Positions 18,490-27,708 of a stretch of DNA of 64,000 nucleotides are shown in pieces; the stretch's first letter is position 1, and every line of letters begins with the position of its first letter. A program made the position numbers and the translations under genes. Location of the stretch: assembly GCA_015075745.1 (NCBI GenBank), contig JABTTW010000001.1, forward strand, positions 2,232,001-2,296,000. Direction: 5' to 3'. The notes below the pieces were generated by a model that worked only from the letters and a program-made list of their open reading frames with translations, had not been told where the DNA came from and made no database searches. Source of the stretch: Planctomycetia bacterium (GTDB taxonomy: Bacteria > Planctomycetota > Phycisphaerae > UBA1845 > UTPLA1).

Positions 18490-19359
18490 ATGATTGAGAG
18501 ACCCGAAAAACTGAAAGCCCGCGACGCTGAGGTCGTGCCGGAAGCGTTTGAGGATGACCACTTTGACGACGACGCGACCGCGTCCGAGGCGAGCGCCCCG
18601 AAACACGATCTGCCGCAGCTCAAGCTCCGCCGCGCTGACCACGACGACGAAGACATCCCGTCCGATGACTCGGAAATGGATGAAATCTCCGATTCGGATG
18701 ATGCGATCGACGAGAACGATCGCTGGCCGTGGGACCACGACCTCGCCGAAGTGGCCGTAGATGACGATGACCAGTCGTCTGATGAAGAATCCGAGATCGA
18801 TTCATTTGACGACGACGAAATCGCAGGCTCGAACCCTCTAATGTCTCAGCAGGACGAAGATCACGTCGCCATGTCGGCCGTCGCGGCCGATCTGGAGGAC
18901 CACGCCGCGATAGAGGATCTGATTCTCTCGATGCCGATCGTGCAGACGCCGATCGAGGAGTCGCTGGCCGCCTTCGCCCGGGGACTGGAATCCGACGGCG
19001 ACGACACCCCAGAATTGATTGAGACGTCGTTACAGGCGACAGGCCCGACACCCGCGGTCATCATTGAAGCCGCATCATCGACCAACGTAGCCAATGAATC
19101 AGGCTCTCGGGGGCGGTCCACCACCGTCGAGAGCGGCCTCGCCGGATCAACCGCTGTGCAACCCACTGTAACACCCAAGCGCATCGGAAGCGGCGAACTC
19201 GTTCCCGTACGACTGACTTGGCGACCGGGCGATCCATTCGGCGATACCGGCGAGTCGGGTGTGCGCCGATTTCGCTGGGACTTGATGCTGACCTCGGCAG
19301 GGGTCACGGCGGCTTGCGGTCTGGCGTGCATCTGGTTGTTGCGGACGCTGCTTGCCTAA
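18490..19359 (+). CDS. Acidic tail-anchored hypothetical protein
   Basis: 289 residues. ATG 18490 is chosen because AGGAGG (18479-18484) lies five bases upstream. Residues 20-120 are extremely rich in Asp and Glu with runs such as DDEDIPSDDSEMDE. One hydrophobic segment sits at the very C-terminus (LTSAGVTAACGLACIWLLRTLLA region), so the protein looks tail-anchored with a large acidic cytoplasmic arm. No family is recognised. It is divergent from hom and is followed 42 bases later by the hypothetical gene at 19402. Confidence 0.65.
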   Translation: MIERPEKLKARDAEVVPEAFEDDHFDDDATASEASAPKHDLPQLKLRRADHDDEDIPSDDSEMDEISDSDDAIDENDRWPWDHDLAEVAVDDDDQSSDEESEIDSFDDDEIAGSNPLMSQQDEDHVAMSAVAADLEDHAAIEDLILSMPIVQTPIEESLAAFARGLESDGDDTPELIETSLQATGPTPAVIIEAASSTNVANESGSRGRSTTVESGLAGSTAVQPTVTPKRIGSGELVPVRLTWRPGDPFGDTGESGVRRFRWDLMLTSAGVTAACGLACIWLLRTLLA

Positions 19360-19401
19360 TAGCAACCGACGAGCGGGGCCCGGCCCGAGCCCTGACACTT
19401 G

Positions 19402-20067
19402 ATGAACATCTATCTGGACTCTCAGCCGCTCGCCACCAAAAGCCTGGACAGTCATGCAACGGTACACGCCGCTCTGGAGGCGGCCAAGCACCAGCTCACC
19501 AGCACTGACCTGATGGTCTTCGGCGTGAAGTGCGACGATCAGGAAGTCTCGCCCGAAGACCTTGAAAAAGTCCTCAGTATGCCCGCTGCGCGGTTCTCTC
19601 GCGTTGAATTTATTTCCGGCCATCCCAGTGAAGTGGTGCTTTCCGCCCTTCGGCAAACGCGGCTTTCTCTGGCCGATTCGTTCACCGGCGTGAAGCAGGC
19701 GTCGGAGTGTTTGTCGAAAGGACGAGTTGCGGAGGCGTTCGGAGCACTGGTACGATGCCTCACGGTCTGGGGCCAGGCGCATGAAGCGGTCGTGCATGGC
19801 ATGGCTCTCTGCGGGATTGATGCCGAACGGCTGATCATCTCCGGCCGGCCGCTACTCGACTGGCTGCAGGGGTTGGCCGAACAGCTTCGCGGCCTAAAGG
19901 GGGCTATTGAGTCGCGCGACCACGTCCTGCTCGGCGACATTTTGCAATACGAGCTGGACGATACCCTCCGGGGCTGGGAAGTGATGCTGGACGGTATCAT
20001 CTCCCACGTCGAGCAGGGATTCAGCTCGCCCCCGTCGAAGCGACCCGAAGCGGCGGTATCGCCCTAG
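19402..20067 (+). CDS. Hypothetical protein
   Basis: 221 residues from ATG 19402 (a TTG one codon earlier is also possible). No signal peptide or membrane segment. The N-terminal 70 residues resemble a small beta-grasp or ubiquitin-like arrangement ([15 protein letters not shown]...), and the rest is helical with many Leu, Glu and Ala. I do not recognise a family. It follows the acidic protein by 42 bases and is probably in the same transcript. Confidence 0.6.
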   Translation: MNIYLDSQPLATKSLDSHATVHAALEAAKHQLTSTDLMVFGVKCDDQEVSPEDLEKVLSMPAARFSRVEFISGHPSEVVLSALRQTRLSLADSFTGVKQASECLSKGRVAEAFGALVRCLTVWGQAHEAVVHGMALCGIDAERLIISGRPLLDWLQGLAEQLRGLKGAIESRDHVLLGDILQYELDDTLRGWEVMLDGIISHVEQGFSSPPSKRPEAAVSP

Positions 20068-20144
20068 CGAATTCCACGAGTCCACTTCTCACCATTCCAG
20101 CCGCATTTCACGTTTTCCATCCTCGCGGATTATGCTCAACAACA

Positions 20145-20678
20145 ATGAGTTCCATCGCGAATCGTGATCGATGGCTGGCGCAGTCCGACGCCGAGTTGCT
20201 CGCGCAGTGCGAAGTGGACACCTATCGCGCCAGCGGGCCGGGCGGCCAGAAGCGCAACAAGACCAGCTCAGCCGTGCGGCTGCGGCATGGCCCCAGCGGT
20301 CAACTGGTCATCGCCGAGGAGAGCCGATCGCAGCATGAGAACAAGGCCAAGGCGCTGCGGCGTCTGCGCAAGGCGATTGCGCTGTCGATTCGCATTGAGC
20401 TGCCGACCGATTGGAGACCGCCGGAGGTGGTCGCGAAGTATCTCACGGGCGCCGGTCGATTGGAGATATCCACGAAGAACGAAGATTACCCGCCGCTTAT
20501 TGCCGCGGTCCTCGATGTCGTCGCGGCGTGCAAAGGCCAGATGCGCGAATCCGCCGAACAGTTCGGCATTACAACTGCTCAGTTATCGCGGTTCATTCAG
20601 CGTGACGGTAAGCTGATGGATGCGGTGAATCAGATTCGCAAAAGCCAGGGGTTGAAGGCGGTCGTCGGATCGCCTTGA
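20145..20678 (+). CDS. Peptide chain release factor-like (GGQ) protein
   Basis: 177 residues with the RF-1 domain: the GGQ motif (residues 33-35, in [19 protein letters not shown]) that catalyses peptidyl-tRNA hydrolysis, followed by the basic stretch [19 protein letters not shown]. There is no codon-recognition domain, so it should act codon-independently in the manner of ArfB/YaeJ or planctomycete peptide-chain-release-factor-like proteins, rescuing stalled ribosomes. The C-terminal extension (about 100-177) is longer than in ArfB and lacks an obvious basic tail, so ribosome docking may differ. Confidence 0.85.
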   Translation: MSSIANRDRWLAQSDAELLAQCEVDTYRASGPGGQKRNKTSSAVRLRHGPSGQLVIAEESRSQHENKAKALRRLRKAIALSIRIELPTDWRPPEVVAKYLTGAGRLEISTKNEDYPPLIAAVLDVVAACKGQMRESAEQFGITTAQLSRFIQRDGKLMDAVNQIRKSQGLKAVVGSP

Positions 20679-20735
20679 AATGATAAGCCCCGACTCCTAC
20701 ATCAAGCGCTTGCCCGCTGAGCAGGACAGGATCAA

Positions 20736-21102
20736 TTATTGCAGCCGCCTCTCGCGCGTTTCCTCCTGCGTCGCGGCCACGACCCACCATGCCATTTTCT
20801 GGCGATAGCTTGGCGGCTGCGCCTCAAAGAAGTCCCATGCGACCCAATTCTTCTTGAACACCTTGATACTCGCCGCATCCAGGGCCGCCTGGCGCGATTG
20901 GTACGTATAGCTGATCGATTCCGGAACGGGTCGTGCATTGAACGCGACTCGCCCGTCGGCGGTCATTCTTCCGGCGACCTCCAGATCTGCGACCATGCGA
21001 ATATTCACCGCGCTGCATGCGCTCCTGGGCCTTCTTGTGGTTTGCCTTCAGCCATGCTCGAAATGCGGCAGGCGAGGTGAAGAATCGGGGCCTGGCACTC
21101 AT
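20736..21102 (-). pseudogene. YdeI/OmpD-associated family gene with an internal deletion
   Basis: From ATG 21102 the frame gives the family N-terminus (ARPRFFTSP..FRAWLKANH), then breaks at about 21030. The downstream part continues in another frame from VNIRMV to a stop at 20736, with family-like C-terminal text (YTYQSRQAALDAAS...WDFF...PPSYRQKMAWWV). By comparison with the usual family length, about 60 codons are missing at the junction, including the conserved FGWIDG region. A deletion that removed bases not divisible by three explains the pattern. Confidence 0.8.
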
Positions 21103-21208
21103 ATTTCGTATCTTAACGAGTGCGGGCGAGTTAGAGCCGAAGGCGGCTCCTCGGGCCGACGTTACCGATTGCCCGGCGGACTGTACAATTCCGCTAAGGA
21201 AGCAACGC

Positions 21209-22195
21209 ATGAATCGAATTAGCCATATCTCCTGTCTGTTGACGGCGCTGACGGCCTCGGGGCTTTCGACTTCTTGCGCGAATGATAAATCGCCGGGAGT
21301 TATCGAATCTGTCGCTTCGTCATCACCCGCGAGCGCTCAGCCGCCTTCGATAGCCGACGAGCAGCCTCGCGACTATCCCGGGCTGCACAATGTCGTTGCC
21401 TATCATGAGGACTGCTATTCCGGCAGCGTCCCAGAAGGCGACGCAGGATTCGACACGCTGGCCTCGCTCGGAGTGAAGACGATCATCAGCGTGGACGGCG
21501 CGGAACCGGAGCTTACCCCCGCGAAGGCACGGGGGATTCGCTACATCCACCTGCCGATTGGATACAACGGCTTCGACGACGAACGAAAGTTGCAGCTCGT
21601 GCGCGCCACGCGCGACGCGATGCGAGTCGGTCCGGTCTATCTGCATTGCCATCACGGGAGACATCGCAGCGCCGGCGCTGCCGGAACCATCTGTGTAAGT
21701 CTGGGCTGGGCCACCCCCTCGAAGATGGTCGAGCGGATGAAAGTCTCTGGGACATCGCCGAATTATCGCGGGCTGTACGCCTGCACTCGCCGTGCGACCG
21801 TCATTCCTGCCAGCGCGATCGACGCAGTCCCGCCGGACTTCCCAGAGGTGTCGCACCCGGCGGGCTTTGTGAAGGCAATGATCGAGCTCGACGAAGTCAA
21901 CGAGCGGCTCAAGTTGATCGAGAAGGCGAATTGGCGAGTTCCCGACAGCCATCCCGATCTTGTGCCCGCCGCCGAGGCGGGACAGATGGCCGATCTGTTT
22001 CGACTACTGGCCGAAGGGGACCGGGCAAAAAGCAGACCCTCAGGCTTCGCCGCCGAGCTGCGTAACAATGAGTCGCTCGCGGTGGCGCTTGAAGGAATGC
22101 TTGCGGGCGGCGATAAGGACGGGAAGAAGCTCTCCACCCAATTTGCACGCATCGCGGAAGGCTGCAACCACTGCCACGTCAAGTACCGCGATTAG
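21209..22195 (+). CDS. Tyrosine-phosphatase / cytochrome c'-like fusion lipoprotein
   Basis: 328 residues. ATG 21209 is supported by AAGGA eight bases upstream and gives a signal peptide with an LSTSC lipobox. Residues of about 60-175 carry a dual-specificity-like phosphatase fold with the Cx5R loop HCHHGRHRS and the preceding strand VGPVYLHC. The C-terminal 120 residues are helical and end with CNHCH..YRD, the CxxCH heme attachment motif with the extra basic residue used by cytochrome c'. The fusion of a phosphatase with a heme helix bundle is unusual; the two assignments are by pattern, and a link in function is inference. Confidence 0.7.
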   Translation: MNRISHISCLLTALTASGLSTSCANDKSPGVIESVASSSPASAQPPSIADEQPRDYPGLHNVVAYHEDCYSGSVPEGDAGFDTLASLGVKTIISVDGAEPELTPAKARGIRYIHLPIGYNGFDDERKLQLVRATRDAMRVGPVYLHCHHGRHRSAGAAGTICVSLGWATPSKMVERMKVSGTSPNYRGLYACTRRATVIPASAIDAVPPDFPEVSHPAGFVKAMIELDEVNERLKLIEKANWRVPDSHPDLVPAAEAGQMADLFRLLAEGDRAKSRPSGFAAELRNNESLAVALEGMLAGGDKDGKKLSTQFARIAEGCNHCHVKYRD

Positions 22196-22237
22196 GCCCC
22201 CAATCGATTGATCGCCATTCTGCATGACCTGCTTTGC

Positions 22238-22255
22238 GGGGTCTGAATCGACCCC
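22238..22255 (+). terminator. Possible terminator hairpin
   Basis: GGGGTC (22238-22243) and GACCCC (22250-22255) pair perfectly around a six-base loop and are followed by ttat. It lies between the phosphatase-fusion gene and etfA, so it may end the first transcript. The stem is short and the T-run weak. Confidence 0.4.
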
Positions 22256-22297
22256 TTATCATGCCAGCCTGACAACCAGCTTATCAGCGAGGACATC

Positions 22298-23287
22298 ATG
22301 ACCAAGGACATCTTCGTCTTTATAGAGCAACGAGGGGGCGTCGTATTGCCTGCCGCGATGCAGGCCATCACCGCCGCGACGCAGCTTGCGGGAAAGACCG
22401 GCGGCAAAGTCGTCGCGGGGATCATCGGCCACAGCCTCGGCGCGGTCGCGGACAAGCTCGACGGCACCGGCATCGCGACGACCTACGTCGCCGATGCGGA
22501 CGCGCTGGCCAATTACAACGCCCTGAAGTATTCGCGAACCCTGGCCGGGATGATTCAGAAGGCCGATCCACAGATCGTCCTGATGGCGGCATCGTTCATG
22601 GGTCGTGACATCGCCCCGCGCGTCGCCGTGCGACTTAACGCCGGTCTTGCGACGGACTGCACCGAGCTGGACGTCGAAGGCTCCGGCGCGCTGGTCGTAC
22701 GCCGGCCGATTTACAATGGCAAGGCATCGTCGCGCGTCCACTTCTCGCCAACGAAATTGCAGATCGCGTCGGTTCGACCGAACACATTTGCATCGCCGGC
22801 AGGCGGTGGGGCGAAGGCGGAGCGCGTGGAGTTTCCATTTGTCGCGGACCCGACGGATGATCGGCAGGTCACAAAGGAAATTGCCCGAACCGGCGGCAAC
22901 GAGAAAGACGTCTCCGAGGCGGCGATCGTCGTCTCCGGCGGCCGCAGCCTCAAGAGCGAGGAGAACTTCAAGATCATTTACGACCTGGCCCACGCGCTGG
23001 ACGGTGCGGTCGGCGCCAGCCGCGCCGCCTGCGACGCAGGCTATCAGTCGCACTCCCGGCAGGTCGGCCTGACCGGCAAGACCGTAACCCCGCAGCTCTA
23101 CATTGCCTGCGGCATCAGCGGGGCGATCCAGCACCTCGCCGGAATGCGCGGCAGCCGCTGCATCGTCGCCATCAACACCGACGCCGAGGCCCCGATCTTC
23201 AAGGTGGCCGATTACGGCGTGGTCGCCGACCTGTTCAACTTCGTGCCGCTGCTGACGGAGGAAGTGAAGAAGGTTCGCGCACATTGA
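22298..23287 (+). CDS. etfA: Electron transfer flavoprotein subunit alpha
   Basis: EtfA carries FAD and passes electrons from flavin dehydrogenases to a membrane acceptor. The 329 residues have the N-terminal ETF domain ([11 protein letters not shown]) and the C-terminal FAD-binding region with [24 protein letters not shown] and [13 protein letters not shown]. The start has GAGG six bases upstream. The beta subunit, nearly always adjacent, is not found in the window. The next gene is the FeS membrane protein at 23405, which is probably its electron acceptor. Confidence 0.92.
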   Translation: MTKDIFVFIEQRGGVVLPAAMQAITAATQLAGKTGGKVVAGIIGHSLGAVADKLDGTGIATTYVADADALANYNALKYSRTLAGMIQKADPQIVLMAASFMGRDIAPRVAVRLNAGLATDCTELDVEGSGALVVRRPIYNGKASSRVHFSPTKLQIASVRPNTFASPAGGGAKAERVEFPFVADPTDDRQVTKEIARTGGNEKDVSEAAIVVSGGRSLKSEENFKIIYDLAHALDGAVGASRAACDAGYQSHSRQVGLTGKTVTPQLYIACGISGAIQHLAGMRGSRCIVAINTDAEAPIFKVADYGVVADLFNFVPLLTEEVKKVRAH

Positions 23288-23404
23288 GTCGGTCAACCGG
23301 ATGTTCAAAGATCAGCCGGCTGAACGCATGCGGGAGATGCACTTCTGTTCTTGTCGTCTGTTAATCGCCGTGCTCCTGATGAACTCCATTCTTAGAGGCG
23401 ATTT

Positions 23405-25456
23405 ATGAACCCAACGGTCATGACGCTGCTCCTCGTCGGAGCCTGGGGGCTTTTTGGCTGGCAGATGCTCCGTCGCTGGCGATTGATGACGCTCGGCCCG
23501 GGCGAGAATCGCTTCGACCAGATCGGCGAGCGCGTCAAACGCACCTGGCAATACGCCTTCGCCCAGAAGCGCATGCGTCGCTACTGGTGGGCGGGCATTG
23601 CCCATCAGGTCATCTTCACCGGCTTCGTCGTGCTGCTGCTGCGGACGCTTGTTTTGTGGGGCCGCGGCTACAGTGAAGGTTTCGATCTCTGGGTGCTCGG
23701 GACGGATCAACCGCTCGGCAAAGTCTATTCGGTTCTCAAGGACTTCTTTGCCGTGTTGGTCATCGCGGGTACGCTGGTCTTCTTCTATTACCGGCTCGTC
23801 ACCAAACCCGCCCGTCTCTCAAAGGGCTTCGAGGGCATTCTCATCCTGATCATCATCGCCGTGATGATGCTGGCTGATATCACTTATGACGGCGCGAACA
23901 TCGTGCAACATGCCAGGGCCGAAGGCGCAGCGGTTGTATTTCAGGCCGTTGAGCCCGCCGGTTCGGTCGCGGCGTTCGCCTTAAGCGGCGCCAGCGATAA
24001 TGCGCTCAATGTCTTTCGCCACATCGGATTCTGGACGCATGGCACGTTGGTGCTGCTGTTCCTGAATCTACTTCCCATTTCCAAGCACTTCCACGTCGTT
24101 ACCGGCATTCCCAATGTCTTCTTTCAAAGCCTCGCCCCGCGCGGCCGGTTGCCGAACGTGCCTGACATCGAGGGCATGTTGGAACGCGAGGAAACGCTGG
24201 GCCTCAAGCGCATCGAGCAGTTGCCATGGAAGGCGGTCATGGACCTGTACACCTGCACCGAGTGCGGGCGGTGTACCGATCATTGCCCGGCGAACATCAC
24301 CGGCAAGCTGCTTTCACCGAAGCAGCTCACGCTCGATCTGCGCGATTATCTGTACAAGAACGAAAAGGCTCTTGTGGGGGCCAAGGGTAAGGCGCAGCCC
24401 GACACGGACGGCGGAAATGGCTCGCTGGTCGATCTCGTGCCCGATGTCATCAAGCCGGAAGTTCTTTGGGCCTGCACCACCTGCGGCGCGTGCGAAACGG
24501 AGTGCCCGGTGTTTATTACGTATGTCGACAAGATCGTCGACATGCGCCGCAACCTGGTGATGGAAAAGTCCGAGTTTCCGGCCGAACTTCAAAACGCCTT
24601 CCGGGGCATGGAGACGAATTCCAACCCGTGGAGCTTCCCGGCATCTGACCGCGCCGCGTGGACCGAAGGCCTCGATGTGCCGCGCATGGCGGAGAAGCCC
24701 GACGCCGATGTGCTCTTCTGGGTCGGCTGCTCGGCATCGTTTGACGACCGTGCTCGTCGCATTGCCAGGGCGATGGCACAACTACTGACGACCGCCGGCG
24801 TCAATTACGCCATTCTCGCCGAGGAGGAGTGCTGCACCGGCGACCCGGCCCGCCGCGCGGGCAACGAGTTTCTCTTCCAGATGATGGCCCAGACCAATGC
24901 CGAGACTCTCAACAACTACAAGCCCAAGACGATCGTCACCACGTGCCCGCACTGTTTCAACACGCTGGCCAACGAGTACCCCGATTTCGGCGCGAAGTTC
25001 AAGGTTGTGCACCATTCGGAGTTTCTCTCGCAGCTCGTCGCCGAGGGCAAGCTCAAGCCGAAGAACCGAATCGATGCAAAGGTTGCTTATCACGACTCAT
25101 GCTATCTTGGCCGCTACAACGAGATTTACGAGCCACCGCGCGAGACACTCCGCGCCATTCCCGGCCTGACTGTGCTGGAGCCGACGGCAACGCGCGATCG
25201 CGGCATGTGCTGCGGGGCGGGCGGCGCGCAGATGTTCAAGGAAGAGGAGCGCGCCCGCGAAGGCGTGATCGGCGAGCGAGTCAATGAGAAGCGGACCGAT
25301 CAACTCCTGGAGACGCAGCCGGACATGGTCGCGTCGAGCTGCCCGTTCTGTCAGCGCATGCTCATCGACGGATTGGCCAGCCGTGGACGTGATTCCGTGA
25401 AGGAATTGGACATCGCGGAGCTGCTTTGGCAATCGGTCGGAGAGGCCGTCGCCTGA
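23405..25456 (+). CDS. Membrane FeS protein (HdrD/EtfD-like)
   Basis: 683 residues. The N-terminal third has five or six hydrophobic helices in the manner of a nitrate-reductase gamma or heme b membrane domain. Two 4Fe-4S motifs follow, CTECGRCTDHCP and CTTCGACETECP, and then two CCG domains, the first with CCTGDPARRAGNE and the second with CCGAGGAQMFKEEE. This is the architecture of the HdrD-like proteins that take electrons from ETF to the quinone pool. GAGG lies seven bases before ATG 23405. It follows etfA with a 117-base gap. Confidence 0.88.
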   Translation: MNPTVMTLLLVGAWGLFGWQMLRRWRLMTLGPGENRFDQIGERVKRTWQYAFAQKRMRRYWWAGIAHQVIFTGFVVLLLRTLVLWGRGYSEGFDLWVLGTDQPLGKVYSVLKDFFAVLVIAGTLVFFYYRLVTKPARLSKGFEGILILIIIAVMMLADITYDGANIVQHARAEGAAVVFQAVEPAGSVAAFALSGASDNALNVFRHIGFWTHGTLVLLFLNLLPISKHFHVVTGIPNVFFQSLAPRGRLPNVPDIEGMLEREETLGLKRIEQLPWKAVMDLYTCTECGRCTDHCPANITGKLLSPKQLTLDLRDYLYKNEKALVGAKGKAQPDTDGGNGSLVDLVPDVIKPEVLWACTTCGACETECPVFITYVDKIVDMRRNLVMEKSEFPAELQNAFRGMETNSNPWSFPASDRAAWTEGLDVPRMAEKPDADVLFWVGCSASFDDRARRIARAMAQLLTTAGVNYAILAEEECCTGDPARRAGNEFLFQMMAQTNAETLNNYKPKTIVTTCPHCFNTLANEYPDFGAKFKVVHHSEFLSQLVAEGKLKPKNRIDAKVAYHDSCYLGRYNEIYEPPRETLRAIPGLTVLEPTATRDRGMCCGAGGAQMFKEEERAREGVIGERVNEKRTDQLLETQPDMVASSCPFCQRMLIDGLASRGRDSVKELDIAELLWQSVGEAVA

Positions 25457-25565
25457 TTTCCTGCCGTCTCGCCCCGTTCAAGTCAGCCTTTTCCTGTTTC
25501 ACCCCCGCCTGAATATCGCCCGGGTGTCCAAGGCCCAGGCCACAACCTCCTGCCAATAAATTACT

Positions 25566-25592
25566 TAGAGCGGATTGCGCGTTCCTCTAGCG
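25566..25592 (+). repeat. Left terminal repeat of the IS630 element with TA
   Basis: The 27 bases from 25566, including the TA target, match the reverse complement of 26562-26588 at 22 of 27 positions. Begins TAGAGCG. Confidence 0.85.
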
Positions 25593-26586
25593 CCATAGTG
25601 CACTAGGGGTTAGGCTCATTGCCAAAGGAGTACTTTGGCATGGAAGCCTATTCGATGGATTTGCGCAGGCGGGTGCTGGCAGCGTGCGATGCCGGGCACG
25701 GGACTACTCCGGTTGCAAAGTCGTTCGATGTGTCGCCAGCCTGGGTTCGACGACTCAAGCAGCGGCGTCGCGAGTTGGGGACGATCGCGCCGCTTCCGCA
25801 TCGCACGGGACCGATCCCCCGACTAAATGAATCTCGGAAAGAGCGACTCCGCAAGCTGGTGGAGGCGCAACCTGATGCGACGTTGGCGGAACTCCGCGAC
25901 CGGCTGGGCCTGAAGATCACCCTGGGACATCTCTGCCGCTCGCTCCGCAAGATGAAGCTGTCGCTAAAAAAAAGTCGCTCTTCGCGGATGAGCAGAACCG
26001 CCCGGATGTGAGAATTCAGCGTGAACACTGGCGTCGGCAATTAGGAGGCCTCGATCCCGATCGCCTTGTATTCATTGACGAAAGTTCAGCGAAGACCAAT
26101 CTGACGCGCCTGCGCGGCCGAGCGCTGCGCGGTCAGCGGGTCAAAGCCCACGCCCCTTATGGACGATGGCAAACCACGACCATGCTCTGCGGATTGCGCC
26201 TTCGCGGCGCCATTGCCCCGATGATCTTGTCCGGTGCCATCGACAGCGCCTCATTCACCGAATACGTCCGCCAGGTTCTGGCTCCGGCCCTGCAGCCCGG
26301 CGACATTGTGGTCATGGACAATCTGGCATCTCATCAGGCCGTCGGTGCACACGAAGCCATCGCTGCCGTCGGCGCGCACGTGGCATTCCTGCCCCCGTAC
26401 TCGCCCGACTTCAACCCGATCGAGATGATGTGGTCAAAGGCCAAACAGATTCTGCGCACCGCGGCCGCCAGAAACTTTGAGGAACTATGCACCGGAATGG
26501 CAAAGGCCATCGCCGCGATCAGCCCCTCAGATGCATTGGGCTACTTCACGCACTGCGGAGTCGCTACAGAAAAGCGCAAAACGCTC
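25568..26586 (+). mobile_element. IS630-family insertion sequence
   Basis: A 1019-bp element bounded by imperfect terminal inverted repeats and flanked on each side by the TA target that IS630/Tc1 elements duplicate (25566-25567 and 26587-26588). It carries one transposase gene in two frames. Length, TA target and DDE residues all fit IS630. It lies between the EtfD-like gene and the B12-binding gene and does not interrupt a visible gene. Confidence 0.9.
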
Positions 26587-26589
26587 TAG
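25640..26589 (+). CDS. IS630-family transposase (joined by -1 frameshift)
   Basis: ATG 25640 follows AAGGAG by nine bases. The first frame runs to 26011 and encodes the helix-turn-helix domain (SMDLRRRVLAACDAG, SRLGLKITLGHLCRSL region). A -1 shift on the run of eight A at 25966-25973, read as re-reading base 25972, joins it to the second frame, giving about 316 residues. The second part has the DDE triad: D of VFIDES, D of VVMDNL and E of NPIEMMWS. The joined protein looks intact and may be active. The stop codon TAG uses the TA target and one flanking base. Confidence 0.85.
25966..25973 (+). other. Slippery A8 run, programmed -1 frameshift site
   Basis: Eight consecutive A residues read as CTA AAA AAA AGT in the zero frame. 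Slipping back one base gives AAG TCG CTC and the DDE domain. Programmed shifts on A-runs are known in several IS families, including IS630. A sequencing or decay error in the run is an alternative. Confidence 0.7.
26562..26588 (-). repeat. Right terminal repeat of the IS630 element with TA
   Basis: The reverse complement begins TAGAGCG and matches the left repeat at 22 of 27 positions. It overlaps the end of the transposase gene. Confidence 0.85.
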
Positions 26590-26917
26590 GAGGCACATAG
26601 TCCGCAGCTGGGCCGAAACGGCAGGCGAAGGGGCCGAAAATGCGTACCCGTTAAAGTTTTTTGGAAGGGCCAGCCGATTGCTTCTTTACGCATGTATCCT
26701 AACTTACCCAAACTATCTATTACGCCCACTGTGAACAGCAGCGAATAGCTGAGCAGAACCATATCGGACGCTTGTCGTCGAGGGTAGCAAATCGGCTCCA
26801 TTGGATGTGGAGATTGCCCCAAACGGGCGAAACGGAAAAACGCGGACGTGCTCGCCGGAGGCGGGGCGTCGGGTCACGAGAGGCCCGGGCACGCAAATCA
26901 AAAACGGAGACGCTCGC
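26590..26917. other. 328-base intergenic region after the IS element
   Basis: No gene is supported. It contains the upstream region of the B12-binding gene; an imperfect hairpin (CTCCA...TGGAG, near 26790-26810) is the only structure I see. Confidence 0.35.
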
Positions 26918-27652
26918 ATGTCGATGTCGAACCTTCTAAATCAGTATCTGGATCCCCTCCTTCGCGGCAAACGGCACGACTGCCGGGAAATCGTGAAAAG
27001 CGCCCTTCGAGACGGTATCGAACCGCGCAAGCTCTATCAGGACCTCATCTGGCCGGCGATGGAACACGTCAATCAGATGTATCGCGATGACCGCATCAAC
27101 ATGGCCGCCGAACACATGGCGACGCGGATCAACAGAACCGTGGCGGATCACCTTCAGTCGCGCCTGGATCGCAAACCCGATCTCGGTCGCTGCATCCTCA
27201 TTGCCTGCGCGGCGGATGAGCCGGAAGAGCTCAGCGCACAGATGTGTGCCGATCTGTTCGAAGCTGACGGATGGCAGGTATTCTTCCTGGGCGGGGGCGT
27301 GCCTGAAGACGAAGTGACGACGCTGGCCGGCCAGATTCAGCCGGACATTCTCTTGATCTTTGGCAGTCGGCCGACCGACGCGCCAGGCGTTCGGGCCCTG
27401 ATTGACACGGTGCGCGAGATCAATGCGTGCCCGAAGATGAACATCATGGTATCGGGCGGCGTCTTCAATCGTGCCGCCGGTCTCTGGAAGGAAGTAAAGG
27501 CGGACCTTTTTGCGGAGACCGCGGGCGAAGCGCTGGAGCTGGCGCGTGCGGCCGAACCGCGTACGCCGGAAATTCGCGTGTTAGGCGCACCGAAGAAGCG
27601 CCGTCGTCGCCGCCGGCCGCCGCTTCTGGTGCAGACTGAGGGCGAGTGCTAA
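26918..27652 (+). CDS. Cobalamin-binding domain protein, lower-axial His absent
   Basis: 244 residues from ATG 26918 (GGAG nine bases upstream). Residues 5-80 match the helical B12-binding cap domain with the W...EH pattern (W45, E65-H66). Residues 90-210 look like the Rossmann B12 domain, but the DxHxxG motif is replaced by ADEPEEL (99-105), so cobalamin would have to bind without the usual His or not at all. The basic tail KKRRRRRRPP suggests nucleic acid or membrane contact. It may be a corrinoid carrier or a sensor in the manner of CarH-type regulators. The partner is unknown. Confidence 0.75.
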   Translation: MSMSNLLNQYLDPLLRGKRHDCREIVKSALRDGIEPRKLYQDLIWPAMEHVNQMYRDDRINMAAEHMATRINRTVADHLQSRLDRKPDLGRCILIACAADEPEELSAQMCADLFEADGWQVFFLGGGVPEDEVTTLAGQIQPDILLIFGSRPTDAPGVRALIDTVREINACPKMNIMVSGGVFNRAAGLWKEVKADLFAETAGEALELARAAEPRTPEIRVLGAPKKRRRRRRPPLLVQTEGEC

Positions 27653-27682
27653 GTCAGTCTGATTGCATGGACCTATTTTGAG

Positions 27683-27697
27683 CCGGTCGGAGACCGG
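27683..27697 (+). repeat. Hairpin 1 after the B12-binding gene
   Basis: CCGGTC (27683-27688) pairs with GACCGG (27692-27697) around a three-base loop. It is the first of three hairpins in 110 bases. Confidence 0.5.
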
Positions 27698-27708
27698 TAC
27701 GAAGACCT

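Noticed and set aside
18220..18738. N-terminal extension of homoserine dehydrogenase
   Set aside because: AGGAG five bases before ATG 18219 and the normal protein length support the shorter start; the extension reads through the upstream gene's antisense.
26590..26917. Cobalamin riboswitch before the B12-binding gene
   Set aside because: No B12-box or matching stems; only one imperfect hairpin.
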